This document shows positions 1 through 9,837 of a stretch of 64,000 nucleotides of DNA, piece after piece. Position numbers and translations under genes: made by a program. The stretch is from Pseudomonas koreensis. GTDB lineage: Bacteria; Pseudomonadota; Gammaproteobacteria; Pseudomonadales; Pseudomonadaceae. The notes under the pieces were generated by a model. The model saw only the letters and a list, made by a program, of their open reading frames with translations, ran no database searches and had not been told where the DNA came from. Positions within the stretch are counted from its first letter, which is position 1; the number at the start of each line of letters is the position of its first letter. The stretch covers positions 1-64,000 of the forward strand of contig NZ_JAAQYM010000008.1 of assembly GCF_012986595.1 (NCBI RefSeq), in the 5' to 3' direction.

Positions 1-69
1 AAGTGAAACGATGCATCGCCGATGGTAGTGTGGGGTTTCCCCATGTGAGAGTAGGTCATCGTCAAGATT
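1..69 (+). rRNA. rrf: 5S ribosomal RNA, 3' portion (partial)
   Basis: The first bases match the second half of gammaproteobacterial 5S rRNA, including the loop segment GTGAAACGATGCATCGCCGA and the closing helix GTAGGTCATCGTCAAG. About 50 bases of the 5' half lie outside the window. The end near 69 is set by the usual length of about 120 nt and is uncertain by a few bases. It implies that an rRNA operon ends here. Confidence 0.95.
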
Positions 70-75
70 AAATTC

Positions 76-113
76 CGAAACCCCAATTGCGAAAGCAGTT
101 GGGGTTTTGTTTT
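76..113 (+). terminator. Rho-independent terminator of the rRNA operon
   Basis: An inverted repeat AACCCCAATTGC / GCAGTTGGGGTT closes on a GAAA tetraloop and is followed by TTTTGTTTT. It starts a few bases after the 5S end, which is the expected place for rRNA operon termination. Confidence 0.93.
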
Positions 114-313
114 GCCCGCAGGAAAGTGGATTACCCGCCAAACAGGGCGTTTCGAGCGAGGTAAGGCCGTTCCAACCATCGCCAGGACTGCCGTTGGGGA
201 AAAACCTTCTGAAGTGACCACTCGGTTTTTGGTATGGTGCAGCTCGTTTTTTAACGGACTGATGTCATGCCCACGGATCGGCACTCAATTTTTGTCAATG
301 AGTTGCTGTAGAA

Positions 314-2206
314 ATGCCTGAACCTATCCCGATCAAGGATCACGAAAAAGAGACACGGCTGGTCAATAAACGATTGATCGCCTGTGCCTTGTTCGTTTTC
401 GCCATCAGCTGCGCGTTGGTGGTTCGCCTTTATATCCTGCAAGTGGTGGAATACGACTACCACTCGACCATCTCGGAAAACAACCGCGTCCACGTTTTGC
501 CGATCCCGCCGACTCGCGGCCTGATCTATGATCGCAACGGTGTGCTGCTCGCCGATAACCGCCCCAGTTACAACCTGGTCATCACCCGCGAACGTGCCAC
601 TGACGTCAATCAGGAGCTGGACGAGGTCATCAATCTCCTGCACCTGCCTGCCGAAGACCGCACGGTTTTCGATAAGGCCATGAAGCAGTCCCGGCATCCA
701 TTTACCCCGGTGACGCTGTTCTACGAACTGACGGAAGAGCAGATTGCCGTGTTGGCAGTCAATGAATTCCGTTTGCCGGGCCTGGATGTCGAACCGCAGT
801 TCGTTCGGCATTACCCATTAGGGCCACACTTCGCGCATTCGATCGGCTACGTTGGCCGGATCAACGAGAAAGAGTCCAAGACGCTGGACTCGGTTGAATA
901 CCGCGGCACGCAATCTATTGGCAAAACCGGCATCGAGCGCTTTTACGAAGCGCAGCTGCACGGCCATGTTGGCTATGAAGAAGTCGAAACCAACGCCCAG
1001 GGCCGCGTCCTGCGGGTGCTCAAGCACACCGATCCGGTGCCAGGCAAAAACATCGTACTGAGCCTCGACGTCAAACTGCAGGAGGCTGCCGAAGCTGCAT
1101 TGGGGGATCGTCGTGGTTCGGTGGTGGCACTGGATCCGTCCACGGGCGAGGTGCTGGCCATGGTCAGTAATCCGAGTTTCGACCCGAACCTGTTCGTCAC
1201 CGGTATCAGCTCCAAGGAATATTCGGCGCTGCGCGACTCCATAGACCGACCGCTGTTCAACCGTGTGTTGCGCGGCTTGTACGCGCCAGGTTCGACCATC
1301 AAGCCAGAGGTGGCGATTGCCGGTCTGGATGCCGGCGTCGTTACCCCGCAGACCCGGGTCTTCGATCCGGGCTACTACCAACTCCCGGATTTCGACCACA
1401 AGTACCGCAACTGGAACCACAGCGGCGACGGCTGGGTGGACATGGACGCAGCGATCATGCGTTCCAACGACACCTACTTCTATGACCTGGCGCACAAGCT
1501 CGGCATTGATCGCCTGCATGACTACATGGCGATGTTCGGGCTCGGCGAGAAAGTCTCGCTGGACATGTTCGAAGAGTCGCCCGGTTTGATGCCATCGCAG
1601 GCCTGGAAGCGCGCCACGCGCCGTCAGGCGTGGTTTCCTGGGGAAACAGTCATCCTCGGCATCGGTCAGGGTTACATGCAGGTCACGCCGCTGCAGTTGG
1701 CTCAGGCCACTGCGTTGATTGCCAACAAGGGCGTATGGAACCGTCCGCACCTGGCCAAGACGGTCGATGGCGTGGCACCGGTCGACGAACATCCAATGCC
1801 GAATATTCTGCTGAAGAACCCGCGTGACTGGGATCAGGTCAACCACGGCATGCAGATGGTGATGCACGATGCGCGAGGGATTGCTCGTGCCGCTGCAGCC
1901 GGTGCGCAGTACCGCATTGCCGGCAAGAGTGGTACCGCGCAAGTGGTGGCGATCAAGCAGGGCGAGCGCTACAACCGCGAGAAAACCCTCGAACGCCACC
2001 GCGACAACGCGCTGTTTGTCGGCTTTGCCCCGGCGGAGCACCCGAAGATTGCCATCTCGGTAATGATTGAAAACGGTGAGGCCGGTGGTCGTGTAGCCGG
2101 CCCTGTGGTGCGGCAGATCATGGACGCCTGGCTTCTGGACCAGGACGGTCACCTCAAACCGCAATACGCCGCGCCTGCCAAGCCGCCGGGTGATCCGCAC
2201 GTGTAA
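314..2206 (+). CDS. mrdA: Penicillin-binding protein 2 (peptidoglycan D,D-transpeptidase)
   Basis: Cross-links peptidoglycan during cell elongation. The 630-residue protein has a short cytoplasmic tail, one membrane segment at about residues 20-43, a PBP dimer domain at about 60-230 and a transpeptidase domain from about 265. The penicillin-binding motifs are present: STIK with the nucleophile Ser327, SND at 384-386 and KSG at 538-540 (KSG instead of KTG occurs in this family). Length fits PBP2 rather than PBP3. Unlike the usual mrdA, there is no rodA, mltB, rlpA or dacA beside it: it stands alone after an rRNA operon. It may therefore be a second PBP2 copy in this genome, but that cannot be decided from the window. 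The ATG has only a weak ribosome-binding site. Confidence 0.93.
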   Translation: MPEPIPIKDHEKETRLVNKRLIACALFVFAISCALVVRLYILQVVEYDYHSTISENNRVHVLPIPPTRGLIYDRNGVLLADNRPSYNLVITRERATDVNQELDEVINLLHLPAEDRTVFDKAMKQSRHPFTPVTLFYELTEEQIAVLAVNEFRLPGLDVEPQFVRHYPLGPHFAHSIGYVGRINEKESKTLDSVEYRGTQSIGKTGIERFYEAQLHGHVGYEEVETNAQGRVLRVLKHTDPVPGKNIVLSLDVKLQEAAEAALGDRRGSVVALDPSTGEVLAMVSNPSFDPNLFVTGISSKEYSALRDSIDRPLFNRVLRGLYAPGSTIKPEVAIAGLDAGVVTPQTRVFDPGYYQLPDFDHKYRNWNHSGDGWVDMDAAIMRSNDTYFYDLAHKLGIDRLHDYMAMFGLGEKVSLDMFEESPGLMPSQAWKRATRRQAWFPGETVILGIGQGYMQVTPLQLAQATALIANKGVWNRPHLAKTVDGVAPVDEHPMPNILLKNPRDWDQVNHGMQMVMHDARGIARAAAAGAQYRIAGKSGTAQVVAIKQGERYNREKTLERHRDNALFVGFAPAEHPKIAISVMIENGEAGGRVAGPVVRQIMDAWLLDQDGHLKPQYAAPAKPPGDPHV

Positions 2207-2222
2207 CCGGGATCAGCGTCAC

Positions 2223-2253
2223 AGCACAGGCTCAAGCAGGCGGAGCCTGTGCT
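2223..2253. terminator. Hairpin between convergent genes, probable bidirectional terminator
   Basis: A perfect 11-bp inverted repeat, AGCACAGGCTC / GAGCCTGTGCT, lies between the stop codons of mrdA and the convergent lipoprotein gene. There is no good T-tract on either side, so termination is inferred mainly from position. Confidence 0.5.
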
Positions 2254-2262
2254 GGAAGTAAA

Positions 2263-2934
2263 CTATTTGCAGCTGTAGCCCTCGGGCATCGTGACGCTGT
2301 AGTTGCGTTGCACACGGTCTTCGAAGTTCAGTTGCTGCAGGCCTTGCTCCACCAGAAAGGCTTCGACCTTGGCAGCCTGACAGTCCTCGTTATAAGACGA
2401 TGCCCGCAGCAGATACACCGTGCGCTTGCTGACTTCGTCCCGGGCAGTGGCAACGAAGGTGCTGAGGGTGGTGTAGCCGATTCGCTCGGAAGTGCCCACC
2501 GGGCCATAGGTCGTATTAGGCTTGCTGGTGCAGGTCAGTCGGTCATCTTTCTTTTTGCTGTTCTTGCACACGGTCGTAGTGCTGGTGGGCACTTGCCCAT
2601 AGTCGGTGGCGGTATAGCGGTATGACACTTGGCGGCTGCCGATATCGAGACTGATGGTCATTTTGATCGGCGCGTGATTCCTGGGCAGGCTGGCGTCGGT
2701 GTAAACCTCCTGGAATCCCCTGTCTTTCAGCGCATTGACCATGTCGCGAAGATAGTAGCGGGCATTCAGTGCGTTCTCATCGGCACTCTTGGCCGAGGTC
2801 ACCAGCACAGTTGCCTTTCGGTCGAACGGATAGTCGGGATCTGGTATTGCGTTGAGTGCTACGTCTATTTGCGTGGCGCAGCCGCCAAGCAACGCGGTCA
2901 GCATTAACAGGACGCAGAACAAATAACGGGACAT
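2263..2934 (-). CDS. Putative lipoprotein of unknown function
   Basis: The 223-residue product starts with a lipoprotein signal peptide; the lipobox LLGGC puts the acylated cysteine at residue 19. The mature part has a conserved-looking segment with Arg/Asp-rich strands and two cysteine pairs (VCKNSKKK...LTC and DCQAAK...YSC). The overall style resembles DUF4136-like outer-membrane lipoproteins, but I cannot assign a family with certainty. The residue after the lipid Cys is Ala, so outer-membrane sorting by the Lol system is expected. It stands upstream of nothing in its own direction and is convergent with mrdA. Function unknown. Confidence 0.75.
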   Translation of the reverse strand: MSRYLFCVLLMLTALLGGCATQIDVALNAIPDPDYPFDRKATVLVTSAKSADENALNARYYLRDMVNALKDRGFQEVYTDASLPRNHAPIKMTISLDIGSRQVSYRYTATDYGQVPTSTTTVCKNSKKKDDRLTCTSKPNTTYGPVGTSERIGYTTLSTFVATARDEVSKRTVYLLRASSYNEDCQAAKVEAFLVEQGLQQLNFEDRVQRNYSVTMPEGYSCK

Positions 2935-3015
2935 GACAAAGTCGCCTTACAACTAAGGATTGAATAAAAGTTATACGGATGAGGCGCGCGATAAATAACT
3001 CGCCGTCAGAAGAGA

Positions 3016-3222
3016 TCAGTCTTTCTGGTATTCCAGAAGATCGCCAGGCTGGCAATCGAGCGCCGCGCAGAGCTTATCGAGGGTGGCCATCTTCACGCCC
3101 TTGACCTTGCCATTCTTCAGCAATGACAGGTTGGCCTCGGTGATACCCAGCAGGGCGGCCAGTTCTTTCGAGCGAATTTTTTGCGTGGCCATGACAACGT
3201 CAAGGCGGACGATAATGGTCAT
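3016..3222 (-). CDS. Small Xre-type helix-turn-helix regulator (YozG/HTH_26 type)
   Basis: A 68-residue protein that is essentially one Cro/CI helix-turn-helix: the recognition region reads LAALLGITEANLSLLKNGK, followed by ALDCQPGDLLEY, the usual C-terminal signature of the YozG/HTH_26 group. The start fits family members that begin with a similar IVRLDVVMA segment. It begins 9 bp after the stop codon of the DUF2975 membrane protein in the same direction and has no clear Shine-Dalgarno site, so translational coupling is likely. DUF2975 genes are very often followed by such a regulator, which supports a two-gene unit. Confidence 0.88.
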   Translation of the reverse strand: MTIIVRLDVVMATQKIRSKELAALLGITEANLSLLKNGKVKGVKMATLDKLCAALDCQPGDLLEYQKD

Positions 3223-3231
3223 TATGTTGTT

Positions 3232-3837
3232 CTATATGTATTGACTTTGCTCATCGCTGAGTACTTTTGCGTCACGCATGATAATTGAAAATATGCACAG
3301 CAATACGCCTTTGATTATCTCGTAGGCAGAAGCGGAAGACAGGCCGATCGAGAACTGAAAAATCCGATCTCCCGGCGGCAGATCTATCGACAACGCCAGA
3401 CCCTGCAAGGTTTCTACCAGCGGGTAGGTTGCCGGAGAAACGATGCACAGTACGCCCACGCGCCACAGGACTCTGATATTGCGATCAGTCCAGGTTTCGC
3501 CGCGCGACAAGCGCAGGAAAAACAACCCGGTCAGCCATAACGCGTAGGCCGACAGGACCACGGGCAGAAAATCCAGAAAAACGATCAGCGCTGTGACCAC
3601 TGGCGACAGCCAGGTATCGGGATCGAGCAGCGCGCCTTCGACAAACGGATCAAGCAATTGCGGTGAGCCTTCGGCAAAGGCATAGAGCAGGCCCGCCAGC
3701 ATCTCATCCTTTTTGAAGAACCAGATCGTCGCATTGCCGCCGACCTCCGTCACACCCAGAACCCAGACAAGAATCGCGGCCAGCAGCCCGATCCAATGCA
3801 TGCGCTGCAGCGCCAATCCGTTGATGTGAGTACTCAT
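3232..3837 (-). CDS. DUF2975 family integral membrane protein
   Basis: About 201 residues with four predicted membrane segments (approximately 14-36, 90-112, 133-152 and 168-190 in this frame) and a helical layout typical of DUF2975. The ATG at 3837 is chosen because AGGA precedes it at good spacing; an upstream in-frame ATG at 3858 has no such site. It is transcribed with the small HTH gene just downstream. DUF2975/HTH pairs are widespread and are thought to form a membrane-linked regulatory pair, but no mechanism is established to my knowledge. Confidence 0.85.
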   Translation of the reverse strand: MSTHINGLALQRMHWIGLLAAILVWVLGVTEVGGNATIWFFKKDEMLAGLLYAFAEGSPQLLDPFVEGALLDPDTWLSPVVTALIVFLDFLPVVLSAYALWLTGLFFLRLSRGETWTDRNIRVLWRVGVLCIVSPATYPLVETLQGLALSIDLPPGDRIFQFSIGLSSASAYEIIKGVLLCIFSIIMRDAKVLSDEQSQYI

Positions 3838-3929
3838 GAAAATTCCTGGTTGTTTCAATTGGGTAGCGAATTCTCGATGAAAAATTATCGAATAACAATA
3901 ATTAATTTTTGAATCGTTGCAGGTCGATC

Positions 3930-4133
3930 ATGGTTGCGCCGAACAATGGCGTGCAGCGATGCAGCGAGTCGTTCGGCAAGCTGCCCACCCTGGAACATTC
4001 CTGCTACTGCATTTCGTGCGACAAGGATGGCGGCAAGATCTATCGGGCCGGGACGTTGAATGACGTGGCGATTTTTGATGCCGAGAAGATGAAGCAGGCA
4101 GGCAGAATCACGTTTGCCTTGGGGATATGGTGA
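3930..4133 (+). pseudogene. Short Cys-rich open frame, possible gene remnant
   Basis: A frame of 67 codons from the ATG at 3930 encodes a segment with three close cysteines (CYCISC) and ends in a Gly-Ile-Trp tail. It lies between the DUF2975 gene, pointing away from it, and a REP repeat. I do not recognise the product and see no ribosome-binding site. It may be the decayed 3' end of a gene, a small real gene or chance. Codon choice (GCG, CTG, GTG) is like the neighbours, which gives weak support for a coding past. Confidence 0.3.
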
Positions 4134-4183
4134 TTAGCACGGCACAGGTTTTGTTCGGTAAATGGTGGTGTCTGTTCTGACGC

Positions 4184-4251
4184 CTTCGCGACCAAGCCCG
4201 CTCCCACATTTGAAATGCATTCCAGCCGTGGGAGCGAGCTTGCTCGCGAAG
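4184..4251. repeat. REP pair (inverted)
   Basis: Two palindromic units, CTTCGCGACCAAGCCCGCTC and the inverted GAGCGAGCTTGCTCGCGAAG, face each other across a short spacer with CCCAC/GTGGG edges. This is the classic Pseudomonas REP doublet (REPIN arrangement). Confidence 0.85.
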
Positions 4252-4273
4252 AGGCCCTCGAAACCGCTACAAA

Positions 4274-4678
4274 TCAGGCCCCCGGCACCGGACAACTCAA
4301 ATCACCTTCCTGACACTTCAGATACTGCTTCAACGCCTCCACCCGGACCTTGGTCACCCCGGTCAGGCAGTTGCTGTAAACCAACGGATATACACTCCCA
4401 CCATCTACCCCGGACGCCGAAAACTTGCACTCGGCGTCACGAAAGCCGATCCACGCTCGCTGCGCACTCACCAGCAGCTTTTTGGCGTCAGCATTGTCCT
4501 TCAAACGACCGGTGATCTGCTGATACACCGCGTTCAACTCCTTGTCCGCCGCCTTGAATTCCTGCCCGGCACATTGGTTCATGGTGGCCTGATCGTTGGC
4601 ATTGGCGCAGTCGACGGCAGCGTCGGCGAGCGGCGTGAACAGGAAGGGTGTCAGGGCCAGGAGCAGGCGTGGGGACAT
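4274..4678 (-). CDS. LprI-type secreted protein (DUF1311)
   Basis: A Sec signal peptide (hydrophobic LLLALTPFLFTP, cleavage near ADA|AVD) is followed by a DUF1311 domain of about 100 residues. Family features are visible: paired cysteines (VDCANANDQATMNQCAG), the LNAVYQQI helix, the AQRAWIGFRDAEC motif, and a late Cys pair. DUF1311 includes the lysozyme inhibitor LprI of mycobacteria, so binding of a host or phage lysozyme is possible but unproven here. The ATG at 4678 is preferred over the GTG at 4690. It lies 57 bp after an ADP-ribosylglycohydrolase gene in the same direction. Confidence 0.85.
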   Translation of the reverse strand: MSPRLLLALTPFLFTPLADAAVDCANANDQATMNQCAGQEFKAADKELNAVYQQITGRLKDNADAKKLLVSAQRAWIGFRDAECKFSASGVDGGSVYPLVYSNCLTGVTKVRVEALKQYLKCQEGDLSCPVPGA

Positions 4679-4734
4679 GTGGAATCTCACTGTGTCGGAT
4701 GAAGGTGCAGAGCAGTTTAGCGGCTCTGGTGCTT

Positions 4735-5655
4735 CTATTCAGGAACGCGTAGCCGGGAGGCGTCGAGCAGGCGATCTGCGGTGGCCGCAATCTCCTCGCC
4801 GTCATGGAGCATTTCCAGCCAAGGGGCGGGAATCGCTCGAATGCCGTAATAGGCCCCGGCCAATTGGCCGACGATTGCGGCAGTGGTGTCGGCATCATCG
4901 CCCAGGTTGGCGGCTTGCAGAATCGCCGCGGCGAAACTGTCGGTGTGATGAAAACACCACAGCGCTGCTTCCAATGACTCGACACTGTAGCCGCTGCCAC
5001 GAATGTCGCTGACCGACTTGACCAGGTAATCCCCGCGAGCAAGCGCGGTGACTTTAGATTGAGTGAAGGTTGAGAGTGGCAGTCTGTGCAATTCGGTTTT
5101 TGAGGCGCCAAGCAGCGCCTTGGTGATCAGTTCGGCAAGCAATTGACAGCATTCGATGGCCTCTGGGGCTGCGTGGGTCGTTCGCGAACTGTCGATGGCG
5201 AACTGGCGGATCTGCTGGACGTCAGGAAAGTAAAACAGCACCACCGGCACCAGGCGCATCAGCGAACCGTTGCCAGCGGTAAACGGGTCGGTAGATCCCG
5301 CAAAGGGCTGACCGGTTTGCTGGTACTGCGACAGCGCCTGGCTGACCGTCATGCCGATATCGAAACACTCACCGGTCGAGCTGAGATAGCCCCATTTCCA
5401 CCAGTTGAGATAGCGCCCCATCTGGTCTGCCGCATCGAATGTATTTTTGCTCAGCAGACTTTCTGCCAGACACAGCGCCATCGAGGTGTCGTCTGTCCAT
5501 TGCCCTGGCTTCAAGTCAAAGGGGCCGCCACCGACCATGTCCGTCAGCGGCTGGAATGAACCCCGTGGCTTGAACTCCACCGTGGTGCCTACGGCATCGC
5601 CACAGGCAAGGCCAAGCAGGGCGCCGCGATAACGTTCGGAGAGAGATGGCTGCAT
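4735..5655 (-). CDS. ADP-ribosylglycohydrolase family protein
   Basis: A 306-residue all-helical protein of the DraG/ARH family, which removes ADP-ribose from proteins, nucleic acids or small molecules using two Mg ions. Metal-binding motifs are present in order: GDAVG near the N-terminus, WTDDTSMAL around residue 53-61, and GDDADTTAAIVGQLAGA near residue 255. All acidic ligands (DDT and DAD) are intact, so activity is expected. No ADP-ribosyltransferase gene is next to it, so a specific toxin-antitoxin or nitrogenase role is not supported. Substrate unknown. Confidence 0.92.
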   Translation of the reverse strand: MQPSLSERYRGALLGLACGDAVGTTVEFKPRGSFQPLTDMVGGGPFDLKPGQWTDDTSMALCLAESLLSKNTFDAADQMGRYLNWWKWGYLSSTGECFDIGMTVSQALSQYQQTGQPFAGSTDPFTAGNGSLMRLVPVVLFYFPDVQQIRQFAIDSSRTTHAAPEAIECCQLLAELITKALLGASKTELHRLPLSTFTQSKVTALARGDYLVKSVSDIRGSGYSVESLEAALWCFHHTDSFAAAILQAANLGDDADTTAAIVGQLAGAYYGIRAIPAPWLEMLHDGEEIAATADRLLDASRLRVPE

Positions 5656-5840
5656 GCTTCGTCCTTGTCTGTTTGCATTTCTCAGGAAAAGGTAACAGGT
5701 TCATCGGATGGAGGGCTCGATTCAACGAACGGAAATGCCGCCGAATGTTTCCCTTGTGCTGCACAGGTGCATGGCTTTGATACAACTTCAGGTTGGACAT
5801 GTGGTCATACAAGCCTAGTGTTCAGAACAGGAGGTGACTT

Positions 5841-6329
5841 ATGAAACCCGTACCCAATAGTTTCGAACGCAAAATCACGCTCAAGGCGCCGCGTTCTTAT
5901 GTCTGGCGCGCGTTGGTCGATGCCGAGGCGTTTGGTCAGTGGTTTGGTGTGGCACTGGAGGGCAGGCGGTTCATTGCCGGCGAATGGACGCAAGGGCAGG
6001 TCACGTATCCAGGTTATGAACACGTGTTGTGGAATGTGCTGGTCGAGCGGGTCGAGCCGCAGCAGCTGTTCTCGTTTCGCTGGCATCCCTACGCCGTCAA
6101 CCCGAATATCGATTACTCCCAGGAGCCAACGACACTGGTGAGGTTCGAGCTGCAGGATTACGAAGACGGCACGTTACTCAAGGTGTCCGAATCCGGTTTT
6201 GCGCATATTCCCGATGTACGGCAGAAAGAAGCGTATTACATGGACAGCCGTGGCTGGGAAGAACAACTGAGTCGACTGGAACAGTTTCTCGCCGAAAGTG
6301 CCAAGACCCGCGTGCGTGAGAGTGACTGA
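5841..6329 (+). CDS. SRPBCC (AHSA1-like) family protein
   Basis: A 162-residue START-like/AHSA1 domain: starts with the beta-strand FERKITLKAPRSYVWRALVD, has the FGQWFG motif, and ends with the long C-terminal helix (RGWEEQLSRLEQFLAE). These proteins form a hydrophobic ligand cavity; no substrate is known. The ATG is well supported by AGGAGGTGAC at 5830-5839. Its last bases overlap by 8 nt the start of the broken aminoglycoside-kinase frame downstream, so the two were probably one transcription unit. Confidence 0.9.
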   Translation: MKPVPNSFERKITLKAPRSYVWRALVDAEAFGQWFGVALEGRRFIAGEWTQGQVTYPGYEHVLWNVLVERVEPQQLFSFRWHPYAVNPNIDYSQEPTTLVRFELQDYEDGTLLKVSESGFAHIPDVRQKEAYYMDSRGWEEQLSRLEQFLAESAKTRVRESD

Positions 6330-6560
6330 CACCGCAACGTTTGGACCGTGGCTGCAACGCTGGGCGCTGGTGCCGGACGGAGGCCCGGTCATACCCCCGG
6401 CAGCCGCCTGTTACCGGTGCGTTTTGGCGTTGCGCCGGCCATGCTCAAGATCTCGCTGGATGCCGACGAACAGTACGGCAATCGGCTGATGACCTGGTGG
6501 GACGGTGACGGCGCCGCGCAGGTGCTGGCTCATCATGAAGACGGCTTGCATGCTGGGTGC
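6322..6560 (+). pseudogene. Truncated, frameshifted aminoglycoside/hydroxyurea kinase (APH(6)/StrB-like)
   Basis: From the GTG at 6322 the frame reads VTDTATFGPWLQRWALVPDG, close to the N-terminus of the APH(6)/hydroxyurea kinase family. After about residue 25 homology continues in the +2 frame (SRLLPVR, then PAMLKIS and LMTWWDGDGAAQVLAHHEDG). One missing base near 6391-6396 restores a single frame. Similarity stops after about 75 codons, before the kinase catalytic loop, whereas full proteins have about 270 residues. Hence at least two lesions: a frameshift and a large 3' deletion. The gene overlaps the SRPBCC gene by 8 nt and the deletion endpoint is close to the RsmX-like locus. Confidence 0.82.
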
Positions 6561-6592
6561 CTGAGTGGCGTAAGGGTTTTCGGAAGGCGGTT

Positions 6593-6610
6593 TATAGCGA
6601 ATGTCTTACA
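6593..6610 (+). promoter_or_regulatory. GacA-type upstream activating sequence before the RsmX-like RNA
   Basis: The consensus for GacA-controlled rsm genes is TGTAAG-N6-CTTACA. Here the right half CTTACA (6605-6610) is perfect and the left half TATAGC is degenerate at the correct 6-base spacing. A -10-like TAATCT lies at 6655-6660, so transcription would begin near 6667. The match alone is modest; its place before a GGA-rich hairpin RNA makes it credible. Confidence 0.6.
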
Positions 6611-6666
6611 CGCGCTGGTAGCTTTTTCGACTATTGCCGATTGGATCCACGGCGTAATCTACACCC

Positions 6667-6786
6667 ATCAACTGAGACACAGGGAGTGTTTCAGGATCAC
6701 GGATGATCGACCATTAGCAAGGATCGCTGCCGACAGGGAGTCGATAATGGTCTTGGGAAAAACCCGCTTCGGCGGGTTTTTTTTCG
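6667..6786 (+). ncRNA. rsmX: RsmX-type small regulatory RNA (RsmA/RsmE-sequestering)
   Basis: Six GGA triplets occur within about 80 nt, and several sit in loops of good hairpins: GAGACAC-AGGGA-GTGTTTC (6674-6692), GATCA-CGGA-TGATC (6695-6708), AGC-AAGGATC-GCT (6716-6728) and CGAC-AGGGA-GTCG (6731-6743). A strong terminator (AACCCGC-TTCG-GCGGGTT then T8, 6761-6784) closes the transcript. This is the architecture of RsmX/RsmY/RsmZ, which titrate RsmA/RsmE (CsrA) proteins and relieve repression of secondary metabolism and biofilm genes. The inferred length of about 120 nt fits RsmX. The 5' end is estimated from the -10 box. No protein-coding frame explains this conserved-looking structure. Confidence 0.82.
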
Positions 6787-6824
6787 CCCCCAGAAAAGTG
6801 CAGGGATTGTTGTGGCGGGTGAAC

Positions 6825-6856
6825 GTGTGGCGAGGGCGCTTGCTCCCTCACCACAG
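6825..6856. repeat. Single REP palindrome
   Basis: TGTGGCGAGGGCGCTTGCTC followed by CCTCACCACA forms one REP-type hairpin between the small RNA terminator and the convergent acnA gene. Confidence 0.7.
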
Positions 6857-6873
6857 TGGGTTGAAGTCCCGGC

Positions 6874-9615
<2,742 letters not shown>

Positions 9616-9837
9616 TACGATCACTCCTTTGAGTCCGCACGGCTACGGACTGAGGGGACGGGCAGAGCTATCAACGTAGCCCTGTTTTCAGTAGCTGGCT
9701 AATAACTGGACTCTATGAAGAGAACCAAGGTTCCGACATCGGCTATCATGCGCCGGTTTTCGTGACAGGCTTTGCTTCACCGCAAGGCTTGAGCAGCGTG
9801 CAGGGGCCGAATGTCCGCCCTCTGCCCAGGAGTAAGA

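Noticed and set aside
113..313. Possible tRNA gene after the 5S rRNA
   Set aside because: No TTCGA-type T-arm with matching acceptor stem found; the terminator follows the 5S directly.
4184..4251. REP clusters considered as CRISPR repeats
   Set aside because: Units are inverted pairs scattered singly between genes, with no regular spacers and no cas genes.
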